Part shown: one piece after another, positions 49,551-59,635 of the stretch
Layout: each line of letters opens with the position of its first letter
Numbering within the stretch: position 1 is the first letter of the stretch
Source: JBCCCJ01 sp039029315
GTDB taxonomy: Bacteria; Bacteroidota; Bacteroidia; J057
Direction: 5' to 3'
Length of the DNA stretch: 64,000 nt
NCBI GenBank assembly: GCA_039029315.1
Contig: JBCCGK010000014.1
Span: 94,420-158,419, forward strand
Notes under the pieces: generated by a model
What the model was told of the DNA's origin: nothing
Database searches by the model: none
Seen by the model: only the letters and a program-made list of their open reading frames with translations
Made by a program: the position numbers and the translations under genes

Positions 49551-50900
49551 TTATCTCCTTCTTCTCATGCGCTTCATTCGAGACATACCTTTTGGCATTT
49601 TCCCACCTCCCATACCCTGATTCATTTTCTTCATGGCCTTTTTCATTTCCTGGAACTGTTTGAGCAATTCATTTACTTCTCTGATAGGACGACCTGCACC
49701 AGCAGCAATTCTTCTTCTTCTAGAGCCATCGAGCAGGCTAGGCTTGGCTCGTTCCTGCACGGTCATCGATTGGATGATGGCTTCTATATGTTTGAACGCA
49801 TCATCTTCGATTTCCATCCCTCTAACCAATTTTCCCATTCCAGGAATCATTGTGAGGAGATCTTTCAAATTTCCCATCTTTTTGATGGCTTGAATCTGGG
49901 AGAGGAAGTCTCCTAGGTCCAATTCATTTCTGCGGAGTTTTTTCTGTAGGCGCTCTGCCTGGGCTTCATCGAATTGCTCCTGGGCTTTTTCAACAAGTGT
50001 GAGGACATCCCCCATGCCCAGAATCCTGGAAGCCATTCGATCAGGATAAAATAAATCCAGATCTTCCAATTTCTCTCCAGTACTCACATATTTGATGGGC
50101 TTGTCTACCACCGAGCGAATCGAAATGGCAGCTCCCCCTCTGGTATCCCCATCCAGTTTTGTGAGCACCACGCCATCAAAATCGAGACGTTCGTTAAAGG
50201 CTTTTGCAGTGTTCACTGCATCCTGTCCAGTCATTGAATCCACCACGAACAAGATTTCGTGAGGCTGAATGGCATGTTTGATCCCTTCAATCTCCTGCAT
50301 CATCTCCTCATCTACCGCTAACCGGCCCGCAGTATCGACAATGACAAAATCTTTTGCATTCTTTTTGGCATACTGAATGCCATTCTTGGCGATCTCAATG
50401 GGGTTTTTATTCTCAACCTCTTTGTAGACTTCTACACCGACTTGCTCGGCAAGCACCCCCAACTGATCAATCGCAGCTGGGCGATACACATCCCCTGCAA
50501 TCAGCAATGGATTCTTGCCTTTGCTCTTGAAGAATTTGGCAAGTTTCCCTGTAAAAGTCGTTTTTCCAGATCCCTGAAGGCCCGATATCAAGACGACAGT
50601 AGGGGGAGATTTTGCAAACTTGACTTCTTCGTTGGAACTCCCCATCAATTGAGTCAGCTGCTCATGGACAATTTTTACCATCAATTGTCCCGGCGTAACA
50701 GAAATCAGAATTTCCTGCCCAAGCGCTTCATCTTTGACCTTCCTGGTAAATTCTTTCGCAACTTTATAGTTTACATCCGCGTCAATCAGTGCACGACGGA
50801 TTTCCTTGAGGGTTTCGGCGACATTGATCTCAGTGATCCGCCCCTGTCCTTTCAGCTTCTTAAAAGCCTGTTCAATATTGAACGAGAGATTTTCAAACAT
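49551..50900 (-). CDS. ffh: Signal recognition particle protein Ffh (SRP54)
   Basis: This is the GTPase of the signal recognition particle, 449 residues, the family's usual length. The N domain is followed by the G domain with P-loop GLQGSGKTTFTGKLA (near residue 107), DTAGRLAVDEEMM and the TKLDGDTRGGAA guanine site. The C-terminal M domain has GMGKLVRG, the SRP-RNA binding LLDGSRRRRIAAGAG and a methionine-rich end (MKKAMKKMNQGMGGGKMPKG). It binds 4.5S RNA and signal peptides and docks with FtsY at the membrane. It is a single gene with its own promoter; the start ATG at 50900 matches family N-termini (MFENLSFNIEQAFKKLKG). Confidence 0.98.
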   Translation of the reverse strand: MFENLSFNIEQAFKKLKGQGRITEINVAETLKEIRRALIDADVNYKVAKEFTRKVKDEALGQEILISVTPGQLMVKIVHEQLTQLMGSSNEEVKFAKSPPTVVLISGLQGSGKTTFTGKLAKFFKSKGKNPLLIAGDVYRPAAIDQLGVLAEQVGVEVYKEVENKNPIEIAKNGIQYAKKNAKDFVIVDTAGRLAVDEEMMQEIEGIKHAIQPHEILFVVDSMTGQDAVNTAKAFNERLDFDGVVLTKLDGDTRGGAAISIRSVVDKPIKYVSTGEKLEDLDLFYPDRMASRILGMGDVLTLVEKAQEQFDEAQAERLQKKLRRNELDLGDFLSQIQAIKKMGNLKDLLTMIPGMGKLVRGMEIEDDAFKHIEAIIQSMTVQERAKPSLLDGSRRRRIAAGAGRPIREVNELLKQFQEMKKAMKKMNQGMGGGKMPKGMSRMKRMRRRR

Positions 50901-50921
50901 ATCTGTACCAGCGTTTCAGTT

Positions 50922-50958
50922 CCTGCAAATCTACTATGGGAATATTTGCAGGCACAAA
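50922..50958 (-). promoter_or_regulatory. ffh: Candidate ffh promoter inside an inverted repeat
   Basis: On the minus strand TTTG is followed 21 bases later by TAGATTTG, a full match to the Bacteroidota -7 element TAnnTTTG. A perfect 9-bp inverted repeat CCTGCAAAT (50922-50930) / ATTTGCAGG (50944-50952) covers the -7 box, so it may be an operator or a leader hairpin. Confidence 0.55.
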
Positions 50959-50992
50959 ATACGGAAATTTCCCTGCTCTTTACAATGCTCCT

Positions 50993-53900
50993 TTATCTAA
51001 TCAGGGTGACAGTTCCAACTCGTTCGTATCTGAGGTCATTTTCACCTAAGCCCTGAATGACATAAACATAGACACCTTCAGGAACCTTCTCTGTTTTATA
51101 CGTTCCATCCCATTGAAAATTAGGATTGTCTGATTCATAAATTTTATGCCCCCATCTACTGAAAATCTTGACTGTTAGTGTTTGAATCCCAACATAGCCG
51201 ATGTAAAATAAGTCATTGGAACCATCTGCATTTGGAGAAAAGGCTGATGGAGCATGTAGGGTAACGTTATCAATCACAATCTGCTGTACTACTGTGTCCA
51301 TACAATTTTGATCAGTAGACACAATCAAGGTAATGTCATATGTCCCCGCTGAAGGGAAGATGGTAACAGGATTTTCTTCTCTGCTAATGGGGCCAAACCC
51401 AAATTGCCATAAATAAGAATTGCCGCCAGTTGTGGTGTTTTGGAAGGTAACCTCGACTGGTGCAAAGCCAGTATTCGGACTGAAATTGAAAGAGGCTTCA
51501 GGATATCCAAACAGATTATCTACCAAAGCTGAATCGGGAATCCCTTCGCAGCCACCTACGCTTGCGGTAGCAATATATAGAGTCGGTGTGGTTGGAAACA
51601 CACTGATGGTCTCAGTCGTTTCCCCTGTGCTCCATAAGTAGGTTTCTCCTCCACTCGCTGTGAGTTGGATACTTTCTTCCTCGCAAAAATTGATCCCTAA
51701 AATATCTGTAACAGGCCTAGGAACCACTTCCAGGACCAGACTATCAGTATCCTCACAACCATTCTGATCTACTCCTGTGACTACATAGGCTGTACTCTCA
51801 ATAGGAGAGGCGATAGGAGCTGAACTATTGGGGTCCGAGAGGGAAGCTCCCGGGCTCCAACTGTAGGTAGTTGCACCTGTTGCCTGAAGCAGTTGGCTTT
51901 CTCCTTCGCAAATGGTGCCATCTCCCGTTGCAAGAACCACTGGCAAGGGATTGACAGTAACCACAACTTCGGCTTGATCCTGGCATCCGAACTGGTCAAA
52001 TACTGTCAGGATATAATTGGTTGTCTCTCCGGGATAGGCCATGGGAGAATTGCTCCCCGGATCTGATAAGCCTGAAAAGGGTGACCACTGATAAGTCAGA
52101 CCTCCACTGGCTTCAAGCTGAGCAGTATCGCCCACACAAATAGCCTGAGGTCCAGAAACAGTTGCCTGGGGATTGGGTTTTACTTCAACCAAAATGGATT
52201 TGGTACTAATACATCCATTGACACTGACGGCAGTTACTGAATAAGTCGTGGTGGTAAGTGGTGTTGCAGTTGGACTTGGGATGGTGGTGCTCGTCAAGCT
52301 GCCATCATCAGGTGTCCAGGTAAAACTCGCCCCATTGGTAGAAGCAAGGACGATACTACCGCCATCGCACACAAAGGTATCCTCCAGAGTAAGGACTTCA
52401 AAGACTTCGATCATGACAGAGTCTATGGATCGACAACCAAGCGTATCTTCGGAGATGACATAAAAGACTGTCGTAGTATCCAGATTGGTTACACTGGGAT
52501 TCGGAATAGCAGGATTGGAAATATTTGCTGGAGGGACGGAGGTCCATGAGAAGAAAGTCGGAACCCCAGTAGTAGTGGCCCCCAAACTGAATGTCTCACC
52601 GATACAAATCGTCGTATCAAGTCTGGCGATCACCCGAAATGTGGTATCCACTTCTGTCAAAACAGTATCCATGCCCTCACAACCATTGGTATCAGTCAAG
52701 GTGAGAACAAAAGAGGTTTGCGGACTGACAATCACAGAAGGATTTGGAACATTGGAGGCACCCACCACAAGCGAAACAGGTGACCATTGGTAGGAAACGC
52801 CTATCGTCTGGGAAGTCAGGATCACTGTATCTCCCAAACAACCAATAACATCTTCACCAGCATCTACTACAGGTGGCGGATAGACTTCGATGGTTTTGTA
52901 CACAGTATCAGCAATGTTGCAACTGGTTGAGTCCGTAATAATCAACTGAACAGTGTACAAGCCTGGATCATTGTAGGTATGTGTCGGCTCAAAATCCGTA
53001 GCAGTGGCTCCAGCATCTCCGAAGTCCCACAAATAACTGACATCACCAGGATTCATGCCTTCATCACTCAGGTTGTCAAAGGTCGCAGTAAAGGGAGCAC
53101 ATCCACCGTCATTGATGATGGTCTGTCCCATTTCATCTAGAGGATCGAAGTCAGCCTGAATCCCTTCAAGATCGAATGCCAACTTAAAGACCAGCAGGTT
53201 ACACCCCTGATTACTTGGAGTTGTCGCTTTGTTCGTAGCGCTATATGCGCCAGGTGTCGCAGTAAAGGGAGATACCCCCCAACAACCTGCACAAACTGCA
53301 TGATACACAATTCCATTTTTGTCAAATCGACTGGTACCCCCATCCACATGGTCGCCAGCAGTCCCACTGGAATTCTGGGCATGGAAGTAAGATCCATACA
53401 CCAATTGCTGGGCGTCCCGACTCAATACAATTGTATAAAAATCACTTCCGTCCGTGGTCGAATTGCCATCTGAACTAACAGGCATCCCGGAGGTGGATCC
53501 ATGTTGATTGGTACTTCCTCCCCAACCTGTTACATATACATTATCACAACGATCCACCAAAAGAGCTGTGGGAGAAATATTGGGGCGATTTGAATTATTG
53601 GATCCAAAATTGGTTGAATAGGAAATCGAGGAAAGATCGTTGGACAATTTGGTAATAAATTGCTTGGATCCATTGTTTGAATAAACCGGACCTGCAGGAG
53701 GATCAACGGTTGGATAGGTTCCTTCGGTTTGACCTACTACATAGATATCATTGAGGCGATCCAGATCCAGTAGATAAACCTGATCATAATCATCCGTTCC
53801 AAGATATGTTCCATTCAATAGAGTGGTTCCAGCATTGTTAATTCTCACAACATATCCATCAGCATCTCCACCGTGATAAGTTGTGTTGACGCCATTCGAA

Positions 53901-55486
53901 ATGGGCATGTCATCGCTTTCTGTACCTCCAGCTACAAATACATTGTTGGCCCCATCCAATTTGATCGTATAGGCAGCGTCATCATCTCCACCACCAATAT
54001 AGGACGACCAAATAACATTGGTAAGATTGGCGTTCAATTTGACAATACAGCCATCCTGATTTCCCGCATTGGATGTCTGGAATCCATTTCCAACCATAGG
54101 GAAGTCCTGGGATAAGGTACTTCCAGCAATATAGATATTGCCAGCTCCATCAAGAATGACTTCTCCTCGGGAGTCATCCCCATAATTGTATTTGGTATTG
54201 GTAAATGTACTTGGATCTACGGCACCGTTCACCCCATCGCTTCCTGAACCACCAATCAAGGTTGACCCAATGAGTCCAGTCCCATCATCGGTGAATTTCG
54301 TAACAAAGATGTCATAATTCCCATTTGCTGTCTCATCATATGCACCAGTGGTAGTAGGGAAACTGGGAGAATTGGTTCGACCAAATACGACGAGTTCATT
54401 ATCCGGGGTGACAATCATACTATGCGGCTGATCGTGGTATTCTGTCAAAAAACCTCCTCCGGGAGGGCCTCCAAGAAAAGTGGAATAAAGAAGAGCAGTA
54501 CCATCCGTACTAAACTTGCTGATAGTCACATCCGAGATCCCACCAAGAAATGTTGTCTGGAATGCACCAGTTGTAGTAGGATATCCGGCACCTACCGTCG
54601 CATCTCTTTGGATTCCGCCTCCATAAGCATTGCCATCCTCATCATAGGTGGCTGTAAATCCCCAGTTGTTGGAAACAGATCCACTATAGGTAACAAAGAC
54701 CAGTGTTGGATCGATGATCAATGTCCGAGAATCATCATAGGATTTTGGAAAATGATAACGGACCACGCCTTCTTTTAGTTCGTATTTACAGGCAACATCG
54801 TCAGGAAGCTGGTTTCCAGTTTGGTAGGCCACGGGAGGCATTTCTGTGATTTTGCGAACAGAGTTATTCAGGACAATGGCTTGTTTTTTCAACTGAATAT
54901 CTGTCAATCCTGGATAAGCGACCTGAATCAAATCCGGATCAGCCCCAGGATGAACGATGAAGTCATATTTGAGAACATCTCCAACGCCATAAAATCTGAG
55001 GTCTATTCCAGGATAGATGTCTTTGTAGGTCAGGAGACCATATAATGGAACACCTCCCGCCCATTTCGAAGGATCATTTCCAAGAAAATAGTTATGGTAT
55101 TCCGTATGTTTCTTTCCGGCAACAAGCTCCGGTGAGGGATTGGCCCCAATGAATTCCATCCGAAAGACATGGTGCTGAACCTTCTGATCCCAAAATCCAA
55201 ATGCTTTGGGCTTGTCGAACCCATGTCCCCGGACTTGTGGTTCGAGGATCAGATGATAGGTCAGTCGATTGTTTTCGAAAAAAATGTTTCCGCCATTTAA
55301 GGATACCCGATATTGAATGACATCTTCCCACTGGCCTTCATTTTTGACGAATCGCAGGTGGCTGTCGACTGTTTCTGGATCGGTGATTGTGATAGCCGAT
55401 TGCTCATCAGTGGCCTGTAGCATCCAAATGATGCCGCCTGCAATTGCTAAGCAAACAACGAACGTTAGGTTGAGGTGTTTGTTCAT
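50993..55486 (-). CDS. Giant T9SS type B surface protein with SBBP, PKD and Ig-like domains
   Basis: This is a 1497-residue secreted protein. After a signal segment (FVVCLAIAGGIIWML) come a DUF7948-type domain (about 44-265: FVKNEGQWEDVIQYRVSLN, DLRFYGVGDVLKYDFIVHPGAD) and about ten SBBP beta-propeller repeats (265-760: DGTALLYSTFLGGPPGGG, DGAGNIYIAGSTLSQDFP, LDGANNVFVAGGTESDD). A PKD domain (about 790-870: SYLWDFGDAGATATDFEPTH), several Ig-like modules each ending TDTNGC/VDQNGC, and a second PKD follow. The gliding-motility/CHU_C sorting domain is at about 1408-1497 (PSAFSPNADGSNDLFYIGYV to VYVYVIQGLGEND). Such proteins are exported by T9SS and sit on the cell surface as adhesins or in gliding. 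It is monocistronic. Confidence 0.92.
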   Translation of the reverse strand: MNKHLNLTFVVCLAIAGGIIWMLQATDEQSAITITDPETVDSHLRFVKNEGQWEDVIQYRVSLNGGNIFFENNRLTYHLILEPQVRGHGFDKPKAFGFWDQKVQHHVFRMEFIGANPSPELVAGKKHTEYHNYFLGNDPSKWAGGVPLYGLLTYKDIYPGIDLRFYGVGDVLKYDFIVHPGADPDLIQVAYPGLTDIQLKKQAIVLNNSVRKITEMPPVAYQTGNQLPDDVACKYELKEGVVRYHFPKSYDDSRTLIIDPTLVFVTYSGSVSNNWGFTATYDEDGNAYGGGIQRDATVGAGYPTTTGAFQTTFLGGISDVTISKFSTDGTALLYSTFLGGPPGGGFLTEYHDQPHSMIVTPDNELVVFGRTNSPSFPTTTGAYDETANGNYDIFVTKFTDDGTGLIGSTLIGGSGSDGVNGAVDPSTFTNTKYNYGDDSRGEVILDGAGNIYIAGSTLSQDFPMVGNGFQTSNAGNQDGCIVKLNANLTNVIWSSYIGGGDDDAAYTIKLDGANNVFVAGGTESDDMPISNGVNTTYHGGDADGYVVRINNAGTTLLNGTYLGTDDYDQVYLLDLDRLNDIYVVGQTEGTYPTVDPPAGPVYSNNGSKQFITKLSNDLSSISYSTNFGSNNSNRPNISPTALLVDRCDNVYVTGWGGSTNQHGSTSGMPVSSDGNSTTDGSDFYTIVLSRDAQQLVYGSYFHAQNSSGTAGDHVDGGTSRFDKNGIVYHAVCAGCWGVSPFTATPGAYSATNKATTPSNQGCNLLVFKLAFDLEGIQADFDPLDEMGQTIINDGGCAPFTATFDNLSDEGMNPGDVSYLWDFGDAGATATDFEPTHTYNDPGLYTVQLIITDSTSCNIADTVYKTIEVYPPPVVDAGEDVIGCLGDTVILTSQTIGVSYQWSPVSLVVGASNVPNPSVIVSPQTSFVLTLTDTNGCEGMDTVLTEVDTTFRVIARLDTTICIGETFSLGATTTGVPTFFSWTSVPPANISNPAIPNPSVTNLDTTTVFYVISEDTLGCRSIDSVMIEVFEVLTLEDTFVCDGGSIVLASTNGASFTWTPDDGSLTSTTIPSPTATPLTTTTYSVTAVSVNGCISTKSILVEVKPNPQATVSGPQAICVGDTAQLEASGGLTYQWSPFSGLSDPGSNSPMAYPGETTNYILTVFDQFGCQDQAEVVVTVNPLPVVLATGDGTICEGESQLLQATGATTYSWSPGASLSDPNSSAPIASPIESTAYVVTGVDQNGCEDTDSLVLEVVPRPVTDILGINFCEEESIQLTASGGETYLWSTGETTETISVFPTTPTLYIATASVGGCEGIPDSALVDNLFGYPEASFNFSPNTGFAPVEVTFQNTTTGGNSYLWQFGFGPISREENPVTIFPSAGTYDITLIVSTDQNCMDTVVQQIVIDNVTLHAPSAFSPNADGSNDLFYIGYVGIQTLTVKIFSRWGHKIYESDNPNFQWDGTYKTEKVPEGVYVYVIQGLGENDLRYERVGTVTLIR

Positions 55487-55790
55487 AATTCGGTTGACTA
55501 CTCAGTGGTATAGTGGGATATGTGGACGGTTCACCTTGATCATGAGAGAAATATACATGGAATGTGACGTTTTCAAAAGCAACTATGCTGTAACTTAGCC
55601 GACGAAAGGAGATTTTTCAAATAATAAATAAAACAATCCATGAATGGTTCATACCTCTTCTCACCTATGTATGTCCTTTTTGCCCCAAAACCCTCCTGTG
55701 ATGTAAGCTTTGTTTCCTTTCAGGTCTGCTACAGGAATTGTTGGAAAGCAGAATGAGTCTTCCTAATTTAGCCGCTCTACTACCTGGAAG
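55487..55790. other. Divergent intergenic region, no gene seen
   Basis: This 304-base stretch between the divergent giant-protein and GT-C genes holds a promoter candidate at 55548-55578. No repeat or RNA gene was recognised. Confidence 0.6.
55548..55578 (-). promoter_or_regulatory. Possible promoter of the giant T9SS gene
   Basis: On the minus strand TTTTG is followed 18 bases later by TATATTTC, one mismatch from the TAnnTTTG consensus, about 60 bases upstream of the start codon. Confidence 0.4.
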
Positions 55791-58082
55791 ATGAAGCGAC
55801 TTAGAAGCTATGTACCATATGTGATCCTGTTAGGATTGGGAATCTGGATTCTGGACGCTTCTTTCGGACGAGTCATCCATTATGCCAATGATTATTTCTT
55901 TGGGGATTCCGAGGATGCCTACAAGAACTATTTCATTCCTGCATATTACCTCAAATACGATTCCGGAACGCATTTTTCTGGAATGAATTATCCCTATGGG
56001 GAGCATGTCGTCTTTACTGATAACCAACCCCTGATCTCCTGGGGATTGAAAGTCGTCCAGAATATAGTTCCCATCTCGGACTATGTGCCAGCCATCTTCA
56101 ATTGGCTGATGATCTTTTCCTTGTTGGGAGCCATGTGGTGGATGTTTCTGATTTTACGGCAGATGAAATTGCCAGACTGGTATGCCATCCCTATGGCGAT
56201 TCTGATCAGTACCCTGACACCTCAGTTGCATCGCTTTGTTGGGCATTATGCCTTGGCCTATGCGTTCCTGATTCCGATGTTGTGGTATGCGCTACTGAGG
56301 CATGCTCAAGCCCAAAGACCCTGGTTGAGTCTGGTCATCATTATTGGAATGATTAGTCTGTTCGCTTTTCTCCATGTGTATCATCTGTTGATGGGAGCCT
56401 TATTTGGAAGTGCTTTTTTTCTGGTAAAAGCATGTGGACATTGGCGGAAAAATCGACTGCAATTTTGGAAAGAGCTCGGTATATCTGCCATGGTCTTTGT
56501 TCTGCCTGTCCTGATCTTTCAAGTGTTCATGGCCATGACGGATTCTGTTCCAGATCGGCCAAGCTTCCCTTATGGATTTTTTGAATTCAGAGCTACTCTC
56601 GGAAGTGTGTTTTTGCCTGTTATGGGACCCTTTTGGGAGGCTTGGAATCGATTTTTTCACCATAAAATGGCAGCGATAGAAGCTTTCTCATATGTGGGCT
56701 TGACTGCAACAATAGTTGGCGTGTTGACCCTCATTCGAGCAGCAAATTATGCCTGGAGAGGATTTTATGGGCGCATTCTTTCGCCAGCATTTCCGAAAGG
56801 TATGAAGTCCTCTCTGGGTGCAGGGCTGCTTGTATTGTTTTTCTCAATGGGAATCCCCTTTATCTGGGGATTGGAATTCTTGCCTGAACATCTTGGACCT
56901 TTGCGACAGTTTCGCTCTCTTGGGCGATTTGCCTGGGTCTTTTATTATGTATTCACGGCCTATTCCGCCTGGTATATGTACCTGATCTTTCGACGAATTC
57001 GCCAAAAGGGCCTGATTACTTTTGCCTACGGTGTGTTGATTGTGGGTATGGTCTTCTGGTTTTGGGAATCTGCGATTCAACTACAAACACATGTTGCATC
57101 GATTAAGGAACAGAGAGGAACCAATGCGCTGAAACATGATCAAACGGATTATCAGGCTATTATGGATTCCATTGGCGTTCAGGTGGATGATTTTCAGGCC
57201 ATTCTCCCGATCCCCGCCTACCATATGACCTCGGATAAGTTCGTGCCTCGTTTTTTAACCAAGCCCATTTTGACACGATCCTTCAAACTTTCCTATGAGA
57301 CTGGCTTGCCACTGATGGGAGGTGTCATGTCTAGAACATCTATTGGGCATACCAAAAAACTGATTCAGGTACTCAGCAATAAACGGGTTCACAAAGAAAT
57401 CCTTGCCGATCTCCCCAACCAAAAACCAATTCTTATCCTGAGGCAAGACAAAACTCCCATTACCCTCTCTCAGCAGCGGGTTGTACACCGGGCCAAACTT
57501 CTGTACACCGGGCCGGGTTTCTCCTTTCTGCAGATGGATCTTGATCAATTAGAAGCAGATACCGAAGAAACAAAACGAAGATTTGATGTCATTCAGGCTG
57601 ATTCGAGCTTGAGATGGAATGAATTCCTTGTTCATCCTGTGCCCAAATGGATGTATACTGACCGATTTGACAAGCAGCCTAACAGTGAATTTGGGCAAGA
57701 GTATTTGTATGCAGAAAAGGGGCCGCTGATGATCTTTTCAGGTTCAATTCCTGCAAATAGAAAAATGCATGTCTCTGTCTGGTTAAAGATTGATCCCCGG
57801 GTAGCAGGATTTCCAGTAATGTTTTATAAAGAATTTGATTCCGAGGGGAAAGAGGTCTTCAAAAAGGATTTTCCAAGTATGTTTGGAAACGAGATCTATG
57901 GGGATTGGCAGTTGATTGAAGGCACCTTTCAAAGCAAGCAGGCAGACCACAGGATTGAGTTGGTTTTTGAAGGAGAGAAAATCGCAGTAGAATCTTTGAT
58001 AATCAAGCCCAATGGGACCGAAGTATTTTTGCCCTTGGAGGGCAAGCATGAGATGATGTTTAATAACTACTACATTGAGTAA
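55791..58082 (+). CDS. Large GT-C-like membrane protein
   Basis: This is a 763-residue protein with about 11-12 hydrophobic helices in residues 1-440, followed by a soluble C-terminal region. Early loop text FGDSEDAYKNYFIPAYYLKYDSGTHFSGMNYPYGEHVVF resembles the first extracytoplasmic loop of GT-C glycosyltransferases (DxD/ExD acidic pair), which use lipid-linked sugars. The C-terminal 170 residues contain a beta-rich part (MIFSGSIPANRKMHVSVWLKIDPR) like a carbohydrate-binding module. The following GT2 gene overlaps by eight bases, so the two act together, probably in cell-surface glycan or lipid glycosylation. The specific product is unknown. Confidence 0.72.
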   Translation: MKRLRSYVPYVILLGLGIWILDASFGRVIHYANDYFFGDSEDAYKNYFIPAYYLKYDSGTHFSGMNYPYGEHVVFTDNQPLISWGLKVVQNIVPISDYVPAIFNWLMIFSLLGAMWWMFLILRQMKLPDWYAIPMAILISTLTPQLHRFVGHYALAYAFLIPMLWYALLRHAQAQRPWLSLVIIIGMISLFAFLHVYHLLMGALFGSAFFLVKACGHWRKNRLQFWKELGISAMVFVLPVLIFQVFMAMTDSVPDRPSFPYGFFEFRATLGSVFLPVMGPFWEAWNRFFHHKMAAIEAFSYVGLTATIVGVLTLIRAANYAWRGFYGRILSPAFPKGMKSSLGAGLLVLFFSMGIPFIWGLEFLPEHLGPLRQFRSLGRFAWVFYYVFTAYSAWYMYLIFRRIRQKGLITFAYGVLIVGMVFWFWESAIQLQTHVASIKEQRGTNALKHDQTDYQAIMDSIGVQVDDFQAILPIPAYHMTSDKFVPRFLTKPILTRSFKLSYETGLPLMGGVMSRTSIGHTKKLIQVLSNKRVHKEILADLPNQKPILILRQDKTPITLSQQRVVHRAKLLYTGPGFSFLQMDLDQLEADTEETKRRFDVIQADSSLRWNEFLVHPVPKWMYTDRFDKQPNSEFGQEYLYAEKGPLMIFSGSIPANRKMHVSVWLKIDPRVAGFPVMFYKEFDSEGKEVFKKDFPSMFGNEIYGDWQLIEGTFQSKQADHRIELVFEGEKIAVESLIIKPNGTEVFLPLEGKHEMMFNNYYIE

Positions 58083-58797
58083 ACCGAGATTGGATATTGT
58101 TCTCCCATGCTATAATCCCTCGGGAGATTGGGCACATGAACTCAAGATAGCATATGACAAATTGGTGGGGGAATTACCAGAAGCAGCTATTCGTTTTATC
58201 CTGGTCAATGATGGCTCTTCCCGACCTCCTGATGAAGTCTCGATTGCTGCTCTAAGCAAAGAAATCCCTAACTTTTATTATCTGAGTTATGAGGTGAATC
58301 GAGGAAAGGGATTTGGGTTGAGAAAAGGAGTTGGAGAATCGGATGCCCCTTTTTGTATCTATACTGATATGGATTTTCCTTATCGCTTGACTGATGTCGC
58401 TGAAGTATTCAGGCTATTGAATGATGATAAGGGGGATATTGTGATAGGGGTGAAAAGTGAAGAATATTACCAACATGTGCCCTGGTCTCGAATTCAGATT
58501 TCTAAAATACTGCAATTTTTGACCAGAACTTTTTTGAGAATTTCTATTACGGATACCCAATGTGGTCTAAAGGGATTCAACCGGGCTGGTCGAGAAGTAT
58601 TCCTCAAAACCAGCATCGATCGGTATTTATGTGACTTGGAATTTGTGTTTTTAGCTGACCGGGAGTCTGACATCCACATGATTCCGATGCCAATCGAACT
58701 GAGAGAGGGAGTTGAGTTCAGTAAAATTGGTTGGAAAACTTTGTTGGTAGAATGTATGAACTTCGCCGGGGTATTTATGAGGTCATTTTCTCCCTAA
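58075..58797 (+). CDS. Glycosyltransferase family 2 (dolichyl-phosphate mannosyltransferase-like)
   Basis: This is a 240-residue GT-A fold enzyme. The N-terminus LDIVLPCYNPSGDW and FILVNDGSSRPPDEV bind the sugar nucleotide, YTDMDFPYRLTDV holds the DxD metal motif (near residue 98), and DTQCGLKGFNR is typical of polyprenyl-phosphate glucosyl/mannosyltransferases (GtrB/DPM1-like). Charged residues end the protein and no membrane helices follow. The start must be the TTG at 58075, since no ATG occurs before the first conserved strand. It overlaps the upstream GT-C gene by eight bases, suggesting that it supplies the lipid-linked sugar used by that protein. Its last four bases overlap the convergent formyltransferase gene. 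Confidence 0.88.
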   Translation: MSKPRLDIVLPCYNPSGDWAHELKIAYDKLVGELPEAAIRFILVNDGSSRPPDEVSIAALSKEIPNFYYLSYEVNRGKGFGLRKGVGESDAPFCIYTDMDFPYRLTDVAEVFRLLNDDKGDIVIGVKSEEYYQHVPWSRIQISKILQFLTRTFLRISITDTQCGLKGFNRAGREVFLKTSIDRYLCDLEFVFLADRESDIHMIPMPIELREGVEFSKIGWKTLLVECMNFAGVFMRSFSP

Positions 58798-59573
58798 ACA
58801 AATGTTCCTCCACGTGCCCGAAATTCTTTCCATTGTTCCGCGGTGGGAAATGTAAAATAAGAAACCTCATCTGACTCATTGGCTGGGCTATAGTCATTGG
58901 CTTTGATTTTCTCCAAAGCGGCCAGAAGCACCTCAGCACTTGCCGCAAAACACTGTTTGTAGAGATGGGAGAGGGAGTCTCCTTCCTGGATCGGAATAGC
59001 AGCCTGTGCCAATACGACGCCTCGATCGATTTTGGGTACCATGGTGTGAACCGCAACCCCTGTGAATTTCTCCCCCGACCGGACAGCCTGAAATACTGGC
59101 CATACCCCTCCATACTTTGGTAACAAGGCAGAATGTCGATTGATGCAGGCAATTTTTGGAATCTTGAGGAGTCGTTTGCCAAAATAAAGGGGATTCGAAC
59201 TGATGATGACATCTGGTTTCAAAGCAGCGATGGCTGACAAATGCTCAGCTTGATTGATCGTGTAAGAAACCGGAAACCAGTTGATCTCGAAATGCTTGAA
59301 AACAGAAGCGACAGAATAAAATGAGCCTGAGGTTGTAGGATCTTGAAAGCGATCCTTGACAGCGTACCATACTTTCCTGACTCCAAGGACAAACATTTCC
59401 TTTAGTCGCAGACGGTACCAATTGCGGATAATATATTTTTGTAAGTCATTCTTTGGATGAACTTTTTGAACCAATGCAGCCCCAACCACCTCGCAATCTG
59501 TTTTACGCAAAAACTCTGCAACAAAATCAGGATGGTAAAATCTTGTTTCATCTATGACCAAAAAAATTCGCAT
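58794..59573 (-). CDS. Formyltransferase-family protein (methionyl-tRNA formyltransferase-like)
   Basis: This is a 259-residue enzyme from the ATG at 59573 (MRIFLVIDETRFYHPDF). The formyl-transfer core is DVIISSNPLYFGKRLLKIPKIACINRHSALLPKYGGVWP, with the catalytic Asn and His, and VAVHTMVPKIDRGVVLAQ, with the Asp. It lacks the C-terminal OB-like domain of true Fmt, so it more likely formylates or deformylates a sugar or small metabolite (as in the ArnA and VioF families). Next to it is a YdjC-type deacetylase on the same strand and, convergent, a GT2/GT-C pair, which suggests surface glycan modification. The substrate is unknown. Confidence 0.82.
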   Translation of the reverse strand: MRIFLVIDETRFYHPDFVAEFLRKTDCEVVGAALVQKVHPKNDLQKYIIRNWYRLRLKEMFVLGVRKVWYAVKDRFQDPTTSGSFYSVASVFKHFEINWFPVSYTINQAEHLSAIAALKPDVIISSNPLYFGKRLLKIPKIACINRHSALLPKYGGVWPVFQAVRSGEKFTGVAVHTMVPKIDRGVVLAQAAIPIQEGDSLSHLYKQCFAASAEVLLAALEKIKANDYSPANESDEVSYFTFPTAEQWKEFRARGGTFV

Positions 59574-59635
59574 ATCAGGGAGTTGTCCGATCAATAATTA
59601 TGAAAAAATGGAAATGCTTGATAGCCAGCAATTTA

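Noticed and set aside
57482..57514. 13-base direct repeat TGTACACCGGGCC twice, 20 bases apart, in the GT-C-like gene
   Set aside because: The repeats fall in different reading frames of an intact gene and have no further structure; probably a small local duplication or coincidence.
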